Below are positions 1-5,416 of a stretch of 5,416 bases of DNA, piece by piece (position 1 is the stretch's first letter; the number at the start of each line of letters is the position of its first letter). This DNA comes from Anaerolineae bacterium. GTDB lineage: Bacteria; Chloroflexota; Anaerolineae; Aggregatilineales; Phototrophicaceae. The DNA lies in contig JALONY010000142.1 of assembly GCA_025454715.1 (NCBI GenBank), positions 1-5,416 of the forward strand, read 5' to 3'. The notes beneath the pieces are model-generated. The model ran no database searches, was not told the DNA's origin, and saw only the letters and a list, made by a program, of their open reading frames with translations. The translations under genes and the position numbers were made by a program.

Positions 1-963
1 GCCCAACAGCGCCTCGTCCAAGCCCTGCCGCCCGATAAAACGGTGGCAGTCGCGCTGTTCTCCCCGTTCGACTGGATGAGCTTCCCGGGCGTGTCGGCCT
101 ACCTGACCACCTACAGCCCGTTGCCGGAGGCCATCCCCGCCGCCTGCGCGGTCTTGTTCGGAGCGGCACCAGCACGCGGCACGTTGCCGGTCTCGCTGGC
201 GGGCGTGCGCGATTTCGACAACGGTGGGGCGCAATTGGCCGACGGGAGCGCGCTCAGCCTGTTGCCGCGCCGCGCCGCAGCGCAGGCCACCATCTCGCCC
301 GACCAAACCCAAGTCGCGTTGTTGTTCAGCGCACCGGCCACCCCGACCCCGATGCCCTCCCCCCTACCGACCGAGACGCTCGCCCCGCTCGACTCGACCC
401 GCCGCCCGCAAGCCACGCCCGTTACCCCGACCGTCGTCGCGGCCATCGTCCAGCCCTTGCCGACGATTGCGCTGGCGCCTGAAGGAACCGACGCGCCCGC
501 CGCCTCGTTCGATTGGGGGATGCTGGGGTGGGTCGGGGTGTTGTTGGCGGGGGTCGGGCTGGTGGTGATTGGGGCGCGCACCCGCCGCCCCGCCGCCAAA
601 CCGTCCGGCGCGGCGCGCCCGCCGGTCAAAGCCAAGCCCACCCCCGACGCGCCCAAGCCCAACCGCCCGCCGGTCAAGGCCAAGCCCGCGCCGGAAGCGC
701 CCAAGCCGACCGCCTCACCGGTCGCAGACAGCGATAACGGGGTGTTTTTGGCGCGCTGTGTGGTGTGCAACCAGCCCAGCCTGACGCGGCAAGGCAAGCG
801 GATTCAGTGTGGGGCGTGCCACTCGCTGTTGCGCCAGCAAGACGGCGGGCGCTGGCTGGTGCGCGTCAACCCGAGCGCCCCGCCCGAGGTGATCGCCCGC
901 CTAAACGACAAGACCTTTAGCGAGGCCGAATTGCGGCGCATCGAGCGCGATCACCAGCGGTAA
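1..963 (+). CDS. C-terminal part of a GH3 (beta-N-acetylhexosaminidase-like) protein with a membrane helix and zinc-ribbon tail, 5'-truncated
   Basis: The frame is open from base 1 to the TAA at 961-963, giving 320 residues; the true start and the catalytic barrel lie upstream of the window. Residues 1-66 read like the C-terminal subdomain of family 3 glycoside hydrolases of the beta-N-acetylhexosaminidase type: a VAVALFSPFDW strand, a PGVSAYLTTYS segment, then VLFG and RGTLPVSL near residues 59-66. Residues about 110-170 are a Pro/Thr/Ala-rich linker. Residues about 173-192 are one hydrophobic helix followed by RTRRPAAK, so the positive-inside rule puts the following part in the cytoplasm. 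A Lys/Pro-rich repeat (206-237) leads to a zinc ribbon with Cys253, Cys256, Cys270 and Cys273 (CxxC-13-CxxC) and a short charged helical end. Family knowledge suggests hydrolysis of GlcNAc-type glycans outside the membrane; the ribbon's role is unknown. The GH3 call rests only on the C-terminal subdomain. A GTG at 43 is internal, not the real start. Confidence 0.78.
   Translation, partial: AQQRLVQALPPDKTVAVALFSPFDWMSFPGVSAYLTTYSPLPEAIPAACAVLFGAAPARGTLPVSLAGVRDFDNGGAQLADGSALSLLPRRAAAQATISPDQTQVALLFSAPATPTPMPSPLPTETLAPLDSTRRPQATPVTPTVVAAIVQPLPTIALAPEGTDAPAASFDWGMLGWVGVLLAGVGLVVIGARTRRPAAKPSGAARPPVKAKPTPDAPKPNRPPVKAKPAPEAPKPTASPVADSDNGVFLARCVVCNQPSLTRQGKRIQCGACHSLLRQQDGGRWLVRVNPSAPPEVIARLNDKTFSEAELRRIERDHQR
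616..711 (+). repeat. Two tandem 48-bp units encoding RPPVKAKPxPxAPKPx
   Basis: Units at 616-663 and 664-711 match at 41 of 48 bases, counted by eye, and encode the 16-residue unit RPPVKAKP-x-P-x-APKP-x twice. Most differences are at third codon positions (for example AAA/AAG and CCC/CCG), which suggests an in-frame duplication since kept as protein. The repeat lies between the membrane helix and the zinc ribbon and probably forms a stiff, positively charged cytoplasmic spacer. Confidence 0.85.
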
Positions 964-1430
964 GGCGGCACATCTTCCGGCGGGGTGGGGTCGTCCGGCT
1001 CATCGCTCAAAAACACCGGTCGGCGGGGCGGCGCATCGAACAACCCGAGCTGCACGCCCGCGTCATCGGCACCGTGCGCGGCCAGCACGCGCATGACGAG
1101 GTCGGTTTGGCTACCGGCGGCGCGCTTCTCACGGGCAAAGCGGGCGGGGTGGCGGTCGCCCTTGGCGCGGTTGCACGTCACGCAGGCCACCGCGAGGTTA
1201 TCGGGGGTGTTGCTGCCGCCCATGTTCAGGCTGTGCACGTGGTCAACCTCGAACTCGGTCTCGACCAACGAGACGCCGCACCACGCGCATTGCCCACCAC
1301 TGCCCAAAATCAGCGAGCGCAACGCCTCGACCGTGACCGTGCCCTCGGCTTTGACGCTGCGGGCGCGGGCATTGAGCGAGGCGGCGTAGCGCTTGAGCAC
1401 ATCGCTGGCGAGGCGGTCACGGTAGCGCAT
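951..1430 (-). CDS. Small HNH endonuclease (McrA-like zinc HNH fold)
   Basis: This 159-residue protein starts with ATG at 1428-1430, with an AAGGA ribosome site (1441-1445) ten bases upstream, and ends with TGA at 951-953. The HNH core lies at residues 48-93: zinc-type cysteines Cys48/Cys51 and Cys83/Cys86, the catalytic-type EVDH (Asp63-His64), His66, a GG at 71-72, Asn78 in a PDNL segment, and CNRAKGDR at 86-93. This is the usual order for a beta-beta-alpha-metal nuclease. An N-terminal Arg/Lys-rich helical part (1-45) may contact DNA. Residues 127-131 read QLGLF, like a beta-clamp-binding pentapeptide, followed by a Pro/Asp-rich, probably disordered tail. It follows recO after 49 bases on the same strand and is probably co-transcribed with it. 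Its last 13 bases overlap the convergent GH3 gene. Substrate and partners are unknown. It could be a stand-alone repair or restriction nuclease, or a domesticated mobile HNH. Confidence 0.88.
   Translation of the reverse strand: MRYRDRLASDVLKRYAASLNARARSVKAEGTVTVEALRSLILGSGGQCAWCGVSLVETEFEVDHVHSLNMGGSNTPDNLAVACVTCNRAKGDRHPARFAREKRAAGSQTDLVMRVLAAHGADDAGVQLGLFDAPPRRPVFLSDEPDDPTPPEDVPPYRW
1038..1052 (-). other. Candidate beta-sliding-clamp binding motif QLGLF in the HNH protein
   Basis: Codons for residues 127-131 spell Gln-Leu-Gly-Leu-Phe. The known bacterial clamp-binding consensus is QL(S/D)LF, so four of five positions match. The motif lies between the folded nuclease region and an acidic, proline-rich tail, an accessible place typical of such peptides. 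Clamp binding itself is inference. Confidence 0.4.
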
Positions 1431-1479
1431 CGGCGGGGAGTCCTTGACAGAGGGTTGGGATAAACATGGGGATATCCGG

Positions 1480-2241
1480 TCAGTCGCGCACGCGGCGCAA
1501 AAAATCGACGCTTTGCAAGCGCCGCTCCAGCAGGTGGGTGATGTAACCCTGCATCACGCGCTCCAATTCGCGGTGGAGCGCCTCGCTCATCTGCAAGCGC
1601 TCGACCGTCTCGAACGCCGAACGCTGGCAGAAGCGCAAGACCTTGAGCGCCTCGACCGACAAGGCCACCAGCGCGGTGCTGTGGCGTGCGCCCTCTGGGC
1701 TGACCACCCCGCCGTCGGCATAGCTGAAATACTGGTCTTGCGGTTGCACTGCGTCGCGGGTGACGACGCACTCGTTGAGCTCTGGCCGAAACCCGACCTC
1801 ATCCAGCAGGTGCACCTCGTAATAGCGGGCGACGAGGCGCGGGTCGGGGTGGTGGCACAAGCGCGCATAGGTCGCGTCGAGCAAGCGGAACAAGCGCGCC
1901 GGTTGATAGTCCTCGTCGCCGGTGAAGCGGATGAGCAACTCGGAGGCATAGGCGGCATACGCGCCTTGTTGCAACCCCTCGCGCAGGGGCAAATACGGCT
2001 CGCGGGTCACGGTCTGGGCGGCAATGTCGAGGTCACGACCGGTGTTGATCAGCATCTCGACGCGGGTGAACAATTCGACTTGGCCGGTGCGGGTGCTGTT
2101 GGGCTTGCGCGCACCTTTGGCGATCACCTCGCGCCGCCCATGGTTGGGGGTGAGCACGGTCAGCACGCGGTCTGATTCGCCGAAATCGCGGCGGCGCAAA
2201 ATCAGCACTTCGGTCTGGAAAGAACGCTCTGGGCGCGACAT
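1480..2241 (-). CDS. recO: DNA repair protein RecO
   Basis: This 253-residue protein is of normal RecO length. RecO works in the RecFOR pathway: it binds single-stranded DNA and SSB and, with RecR, helps load RecA at gaps. Residues 8-80 fit the N-terminal OB fold, with the recognisable signature LRRRDFGESDRVLTVLTPNHG (15-35) and AKGARKPNS (41-49). Residues 85-150 fit the helical domain, with YASELL and then YYEVHLLDEVGFRPELNEC (140-158). Many RecO proteins carry a four-cysteine zinc site next. Here only Cys158 remains: the second position is Thr161, and the region around GG 177-178 has no cysteines, so zinc binding is probably lost, as in E. coli RecO. The ATG at 2239-2241 is preceded only by a weak GGGGTGG-type ribosome site. 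An extended -10 promoter lies about 36 bases upstream. The HNH gene follows on the same strand. The call is firm. Confidence 0.95.
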   Translation of the reverse strand: MSRPERSFQTEVLILRRRDFGESDRVLTVLTPNHGRREVIAKGARKPNSTRTGQVELFTRVEMLINTGRDLDIAAQTVTREPYLPLREGLQQGAYAAYASELLIRFTGDEDYQPARLFRLLDATYARLCHHPDPRLVARYYEVHLLDEVGFRPELNECVVTRDAVQPQDQYFSYADGGVVSPEGARHSTALVALSVEALKVLRFCQRSAFETVERLQMSEALHRELERVMQGYITHLLERRLQSVDFLRRVRD

Positions 2242-2276
2242 ACCACCCCATCATACACGTCTACGGCAGGGTGGTT

Positions 2277-2285
2277 AGTATAGCA
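2277..2285 (-). promoter_or_regulatory. Extended -10 promoter for recO
   Basis: Read on the minus strand this site is TGCTATACT: a TATACT -10 box with the TG extension one base upstream. No good -35 box is seen 16-18 bases further up, which fits an extended -10 promoter. The predicted start near 2270 leaves a leader of about 29 bases before the recO ATG. It probably also serves the downstream HNH gene. Confidence 0.6.
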
Positions 2286-2377
2286 CAAGCGTGCGCTTCG
2301 CGCTGGGGGAGGGGGGCTGGCGTTTGGGTGGCAAGGCCATTTAAACCCCCAAAACTTAAACGTTTCACTCGGTACGG

Positions 2378-2406
2378 TTGTCTCTTTACACCCCATTTGC
2401 TATCAT
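2378..2406 (+). promoter_or_regulatory. Sigma-70-type promoter for the GAF-domain gene
   Basis: TTGTCT at 2378-2383 and TATCAT at 2401-2406 are separated by 17 bases, the ideal spacing. Each box differs from consensus at one or two positions. The surrounding 2341-2430 is notably AT-richer than the rest of the window. The predicted start near 2413 gives a leader of about 29 bases. With the recO promoter it makes 2242-2441 a divergent regulatory region. Confidence 0.65.
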
Positions 2407-2425
2407 ATCCGTAATCGCTTACATG

Positions 2426-2431
2426 AAAGGA
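2426..2431 (+). promoter_or_regulatory. Ribosome binding site fixing the GTG start of the GAF gene
   Basis: AAAGGA lies ten bases before GTG at 2442. The same frame has a TGA stop at 2424-2426, so no earlier start is possible. The nearby ATG at 2423-2425 is in another frame. This makes GTG 2442 the preferred start. Confidence 0.75.
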
Positions 2432-2441
2432 CGGTACCAAA

Positions 2442-3164
2442 GTGCCATACCCCAGCTACGACCCCTCGCACACCCCGGCCAAGCTCCAAGATGCCCGCCG
2501 CCTCAACGCCCTCAAGTCGTTGACCCTGATGGACACCCCGACCGAGGCGATGTTCGACCGCCTGACCCGCCTCGCCACCCGCTTGATTGGCGCGCCGGTC
2601 TCGTTGGTCTCGTTGGTCGATGGGGAGCGCCAATGGTTTAAAAGCATGGTCGGGCTGCCCCAGCCGTGGGCGAACGCCCGCCAAACCCCGCTGTCGCACT
2701 CATTTTGCCAGCACGTGGTGGCCGAGCAAAAACCGCTCATCGTCAGCGACGCCCGCACGGTATCGTTTCTGAAAGACAACCTCGCCATCCCCGACCTGAG
2801 CGTGATTGGCTACCTCGGGATGCCGCTGACCACCAGCGACGGGGTGACGCTTGGCTCGTTCTGCGTCATCGACAGCAAGCCGCGCAACTGGACTGCCGAA
2901 GAGGTGCAAATCCTCGAGGACTTGGCCGAGACCACCATGGCCTTGGTCGAGATGCGCAGCCAAATCTTGACCCTGACCACCCTCAACGAGAACCGCATCC
3001 GCAGCGCGATGGCGCAATTGATGCAGGCCGAGTCGCGCCGCAAGCACGAGGCCGAGTTTTATGGCAACCTGTTGCGCCGCGTGACCGAGATGGTCGAGAC
3101 GCACCAGCCGACCGATGACATTTTGGCGGCAATCGGCGAGGCCAACACCGGCACGCACGGCTAA
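2442..3164 (+). CDS. Stand-alone GAF-domain protein with C-terminal coiled coil
   Basis: The 240-residue protein starts with GTG and ends with TAA. Residues about 20-172 are a GAF domain of the kind usually found at the front of sensor kinases and diguanylate cyclases: LMDTPTEAMFDRLTRLA (29-45), PVSLVSLVDGERQWFKS (52-68), LSHSFCQHVV (84-93), LIVSDAR (99-105), YLGMPLTTSDGVTLGSFCVID (124-144), then a WTAEE helix. Such domains bind small ligands or cofactors or serve in dimerisation. Residues about 168-222 are charged and helical, probably a coiled coil. No GGDEF, EAL, kinase, phosphatase or DNA-binding domain follows, so the output is unseen and may be a partner protein. Cys89 and Cys141 are at places often occupied by Cys in this GAF subgroup. 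It is not the free-methionine-sulfoxide-reductase type, whose catalytic cysteine pattern is absent. It has its own promoter and terminator, so it is probably monocistronic. The domain call is firm; the ligand is unknown. Confidence 0.9.
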   Translation: MPYPSYDPSHTPAKLQDARRLNALKSLTLMDTPTEAMFDRLTRLATRLIGAPVSLVSLVDGERQWFKSMVGLPQPWANARQTPLSHSFCQHVVAEQKPLIVSDARTVSFLKDNLAIPDLSVIGYLGMPLTTSDGVTLGSFCVIDSKPRNWTAEEVQILEDLAETTMALVEMRSQILTLTTLNENRIRSAMAQLMQAESRRKHEAEFYGNLLRRVTEMVETHQPTDDILAAIGEANTGTHG

Positions 3165-3188
3165 CCGCTGCCGCACGAAAGGCGCACC

Positions 3189-3218
3189 TTGCCGCGCCCC
3201 CGAATCATCCGCTAGAGT
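3189..3218 (+). promoter_or_regulatory. Candidate promoter for the YfhO-like gene
   Basis: TTGCCG (3189-3194) and TAGAGT (3213-3218) are 18 bases apart. Both are imperfect, so this is a weak candidate. Initiation would fall near 3225, inside the left arm of the hairpin at 3219-3252, so such a transcript could not form that full stem. The downstream gene otherwise has no visible promoter except read-through. Confidence 0.3.
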
Positions 3219-3258
3219 CTGCCCCGTGTATCGAATGACGAGCGCGGGGCGGTTTTTT
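3219..3258 (+). terminator. Intrinsic terminator after the GAF gene, abutting the next start codon
   Basis: The arms CTGCCCCGTGT (3219-3229) and GCGCGGGGCGG (3242-3252) pair over up to 11 base pairs, with a central perfect GCCCCG/CGGGGC stem and three G-U pairs. The loop is 12 bases. Six T residues (3253-3258) follow directly. It lies 54 bases after the GAF stop codon. The T-tract ends four bases before the ATG at 3263, so the structure could also act as an attenuator of the next gene. Confidence 0.8.
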
Positions 3259-3262
3259 GCAT

Positions 3263-5416
3263 ATGATCATCGGGCGATGGGTGCAGGTGCTGCTGGTGGT
3301 CGTGCTGGCAGGGGTGGTCGTGGCGCTGGCGCACCCCCAATTGATTTTCTCGGAGCTGATTTTCGGGCGGGGCGACGCCTTCGTGTATTTTACGCCGCTG
3401 TGGGCACTGCGTGACGAGGCGCTCCGTAGCGGCGAGTTGCCGTTGTGGACGGGGCGCTTATTCATGGGCGCGCCGTTGCTGAGCGACCCGCAACTGGGCA
3501 CCTTTTACCCCCCCAACTGGCTGACCGTCGGCCTGCCGACCCCCTACGCCCTCAAATGGGCGACGTGGGCGCATCTGGCATGGGCGGGCGCGGGCGCGTA
3601 CCTGCTGGCGCGCCGCCAAGTCGGGCTAGGGCGCGCCGCCGCGCTGATTGCCGCGCTGTGCTTCGGCCTCGGTGGGTATTTGACCAGCCACGCCGACCAA
3701 ATCAACCAACTGCAAGGCATGAGCTGGCTCCCATGGGCATTTTTGGCCTTGGGCTACGCCGCGCACAAGCCGGCTCGCGGCCTGTTGTTGCTCGCGGGCA
3801 TCTTGGGGTTGATTGGCCTGACCGGCCATACCCAAACCTTGTTCATCAGCGGGGTGGCGCTGGGCTTGGGCGCCCTGACCCACCCCCTGCCCGACGGGCG
3901 CACCGCGTGGGCGCGGGTGGCCATCTACCGTGGGCGCTTGTTGATTGGGCTGGCGGTGGCGGCGGTCTTGTCGGTGGCGTTGGCGGCGGTGCAGTTTTTG
4001 CCCACGCTCGAGCTGACCGGCCTCTCGAACCGTTCCGAGGGCTTCAGCGCACGGGCGGCCATGGCTTTTAGCTGGAATCCGGTGCTGGCCGCCCGCGGCA
4101 TCTTGCCCAGCTATGACGGGCAGGTCTTCGGCGAGTACGTCGCCTATCTGGGCGTGGCTGGCCTCGGGCTGGCGCTGCTCGGCCTGACGGTGGGTGACCG
4201 GCGGCGCTGGCGCTGGGGGTTGCTGGCTGGCGCTGGCGTGTTCTTGGCGCTCGGGCTGTATAACCCGCTGTACTGGAGCTTGGCCGAACTGCCCGGCTTC
4301 AACCTGTTCCGCGTGCCTGCGCGCTGGCTGGCGCTGTTCGCGCTGGGCGGTGCGATGCTGGCGGGGCTGGGCGCGGAGCGCTTTTGGGGCGCGGTCACCC
4401 CAGCGACCGGTCGGCTGAGCGTGCGGGGATGGGGCGTGGGGTGGCTGGTGCCGCTGGGCGTCTTGGGCGTGTTGATGCTGGCCACCTACATCAGCGACCG
4501 TGGCGCGGTCGAGGTCGATGGTTCCGCCCGCCCGACGTTTACCACCGTGGCGGCGTGGTTGGCGGTGTTGGTCGTGCTGGTCAACCTGCGCTTGTTGCGG
4601 GCGGGGCGTGCCCCGCGCTGGCTGGTGATGGTGTTGACCATCACGTTGGTCGGCGGGGAGCTGGTGTTGGTCGGGCGCAATATGCCGCTCAATGACCTCG
4701 TAGACCCTGCCGTGGCCTTCGACCCCCGCGGCACGGCGCGCTACCTCGACGCGGCGGGAGTCAGCGGGCGCACCCTCAGCATCTCCCGCGCCTATTTCGA
4801 CACCTACGACAAAGACGCCCTGACCCGCCACTATACCGCGCTGGGCATGAGCGACCGCGCCATCCACGCGGGGTTGGCCGCCGCCAAGCTGCGCGAGGTG
4901 GCTGCCCCCAACCTGTCGGCGTTGGACGGCTTGCGCTCGGTCGATGGCTACGGCGGCGGCATCCTCCCGACCGTGTATTGGTCGGCGTTTTCGGCGGCCA
5001 TCCAGCGCCCGGGCGCGCTCCGCAGCATCGACGGGCGACTGCGCGAGTATATGGCGCAACCCGAGTGTTTGGGCGCGTGCGTGCCCGACCCGCGGATTTT
5101 GTGGTTGGCGCAGGTCGAGGCGCTCATCCTCGACAAGACCGCCGACCGCTTTTATGACGATATCCAATTCGACCTCAGCCTGCCGGTGGCGGTGACTGCG
5201 GACGGGGAGGCGCTCGGCTGGTTCGCCCAAGCCTTCGCCGGAAATCAGGTGCACGTCTTGGTCAACGGCGACCCCAGCACCCTGCGGGTCGAGGTGGATG
5301 GGGAGCGCGGCACGCTAGCCTCGTCGCGTGCGGTCGAGGATGGCCTAACCCTCGCGATTTTCGAGTTTCCGCGCCCTCGCGAGTCCGATTCGGTCACGAT
5401 TGGGGCGTCTGTGCCG
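3263..5416 (+). CDS. YfhO-family polytopic membrane protein (GT-C-like glycosyltransferase), 3'-truncated
   Basis: The frame is open for 718 codons from ATG 3263 to the window end with no stop, so the C-terminus is missing. An in-frame TGA at 3236-3238 limits the start; TTG at 3257 is the only upstream alternative, and the ribosome site (GGGGCGG, 3246-3252) is weak. I count about 12-13 hydrophobic helices, near residues 6-29, 95-116, 125-142, 152-165, 173-187, 190-206, 226-247, 293-311, 317-333, 353-371, 391-408, 425-444 and 453-471. Residues from about 472 on are soluble and probably extracytoplasmic. YfhO-type marks include GRGDAFVYF (35-43), LPLWTGRLFMGAPLLSDPQ (59-77), FYPPNWL (81-87), QFLPTLEL (244-251), GEYVAYLG (290-297) and LPGFNLFRVPARW (343-355). 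Asp38 in the first outer loop sits where GT-C enzymes carry a catalytic Asp. In Firmicutes, YfhO proteins decorate cell-wall polymers with sugars from lipid carriers; the substrate here is unknown. Cys602 and Cys606 might form a disulfide. Confidence 0.85.
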   Translation, partial: MIIGRWVQVLLVVVLAGVVVALAHPQLIFSELIFGRGDAFVYFTPLWALRDEALRSGELPLWTGRLFMGAPLLSDPQLGTFYPPNWLTVGLPTPYALKWATWAHLAWAGAGAYLLARRQVGLGRAAALIAALCFGLGGYLTSHADQINQLQGMSWLPWAFLALGYAAHKPARGLLLLAGILGLIGLTGHTQTLFISGVALGLGALTHPLPDGRTAWARVAIYRGRLLIGLAVAAVLSVALAAVQFLPTLELTGLSNRSEGFSARAAMAFSWNPVLAARGILPSYDGQVFGEYVAYLGVAGLGLALLGLTVGDRRRWRWGLLAGAGVFLALGLYNPLYWSLAELPGFNLFRVPARWLALFALGGAMLAGLGAERFWGAVTPATGRLSVRGWGVGWLVPLGVLGVLMLATYISDRGAVEVDGSARPTFTTVAAWLAVLVVLVNLRLLRAGRAPRWLVMVLTITLVGGELVLVGRNMPLNDLVDPAVAFDPRGTARYLDAAGVSGRTLSISRAYFDTYDKDALTRHYTALGMSDRAIHAGLAAAKLREVAAPNLSALDGLRSVDGYGGGILPTVYWSAFSAAIQRPGALRSIDGRLREYMAQPECLGACVPDPRILWLAQVEALILDKTADRFYDDIQFDLSLPVAVTADGEALGWFAQAFAGNQVHVLVNGDPSTLRVEVDGERGTLASSRAVEDGLTLAIFEFPRPRESDSVTIGASVP

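Noticed and set aside
111..797. A 228-codon minus-strand open frame antisense to the GH3 fusion
   Set aside because: It is Gly/Ala/Ser/Val repetitive and mirrors the Pro/Thr- and Lys/Pro-rich coding of the plus strand.
951..963. The 13-base tail-to-tail overlap of the GH3 and HNH genes as a toxin-antitoxin or antisense control device
   Set aside because: Short convergent overlaps are common in compact genomes, and both stop codons are ordinary; nothing else suggests a regulatory function.
1458..1477. GGATA/TATCC inverted repeat between recO and the HNH gene
   Set aside because: A five-base-pair stem with a ten-base loop and no T-tract is too weak to be called a terminator.
1444..2175. A 243-codon plus-strand open frame antisense to recO
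   Set aside because: RecO on the minus strand is unmistakable; the plus-strand product has low-complexity composition and no recognisable motif.
2305..2328. G-rich run that might form a G-quadruplex between the divergent promoters
   Set aside because: Only three runs of three or more G are present (5, 6 and 3 G), so a canonical three-layer quadruplex is not supported; a two-layer one is too common to report.
2358..2365. Palindrome AAACGTTT upstream of the GAF promoter, a possible operator
   Set aside because: Eight bases is short, there is no second copy nearby, and no regulator gene is visible in the window.
3626..5254. A 542-codon open frame on the minus strand antisense to the YfhO-like gene
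   Set aside because: Its product is rich in Gln, Arg, His and Ala with no domain or hydrophobic pattern, while the plus strand carries clear family motifs. It is a by-product of GC-rich codon use on the opposite strand.

Overview
This is a GC-rich bacterial window, probably from a member of the Chloroflexota (Anaerolineae-like). The attribution is inference from three things: a Pro/Thr-rich tail on a family 3 glycoside hydrolase, a YfhO-type membrane protein with a well conserved LPGFNLFRVPARW segment, and a GC-rich genome that still uses many TTG and CAA codons. There is no rRNA or other taxonomic marker, so the placement is soft. I see no tRNA, rRNA, CRISPR array, insertion sequence or prophage.

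Layout. Positions 1-963 (+) hold the 3' end of a glycoside hydrolase family 3 (beta-N-acetylhexosaminidase-like) gene. After the hydrolase fold it encodes a Pro/Thr-rich linker, one membrane helix, a duplicated Lys/Pro-rich repeat and a four-cysteine zinc ribbon. Converging on it, and overlapping its last 13 bases, is a two-gene minus-strand unit: recO (1480-2241) followed after 49 bases by a small HNH endonuclease (951-1430). The HNH protein carries a QLGLF pentapeptide resembling a beta-sliding-clamp binding motif.

The 200-base gap 2242-2441 is a divergent promoter region: an extended -10 site drives recO leftward, and a TTGTCT-17-TATCAT promoter drives a stand-alone GAF-domain protein (2442-3164) rightward. 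The GAF gene ends in a strong intrinsic terminator whose T-tract stops four bases before the ATG of the last gene, a YfhO-family polytopic membrane protein (3263 to the window end, 3'-truncated). A weak promoter candidate lies just upstream of the hairpin.

The genes do not form one obvious pathway. recO and the HNH nuclease form a plausible DNA repair/processing pair. The GH3 fusion and the YfhO-like protein are both envelope or glycan related but lie at opposite ends on separate transcripts. The GAF protein is a sensor-type module without a visible output domain. No clearly new multi-gene system is evident. The most interesting points are the possible clamp-binding HNH nuclease beside recO, the membrane-spanning GH3/zinc-ribbon fusion, and the terminator-promoter overlap before the YfhO-like gene.
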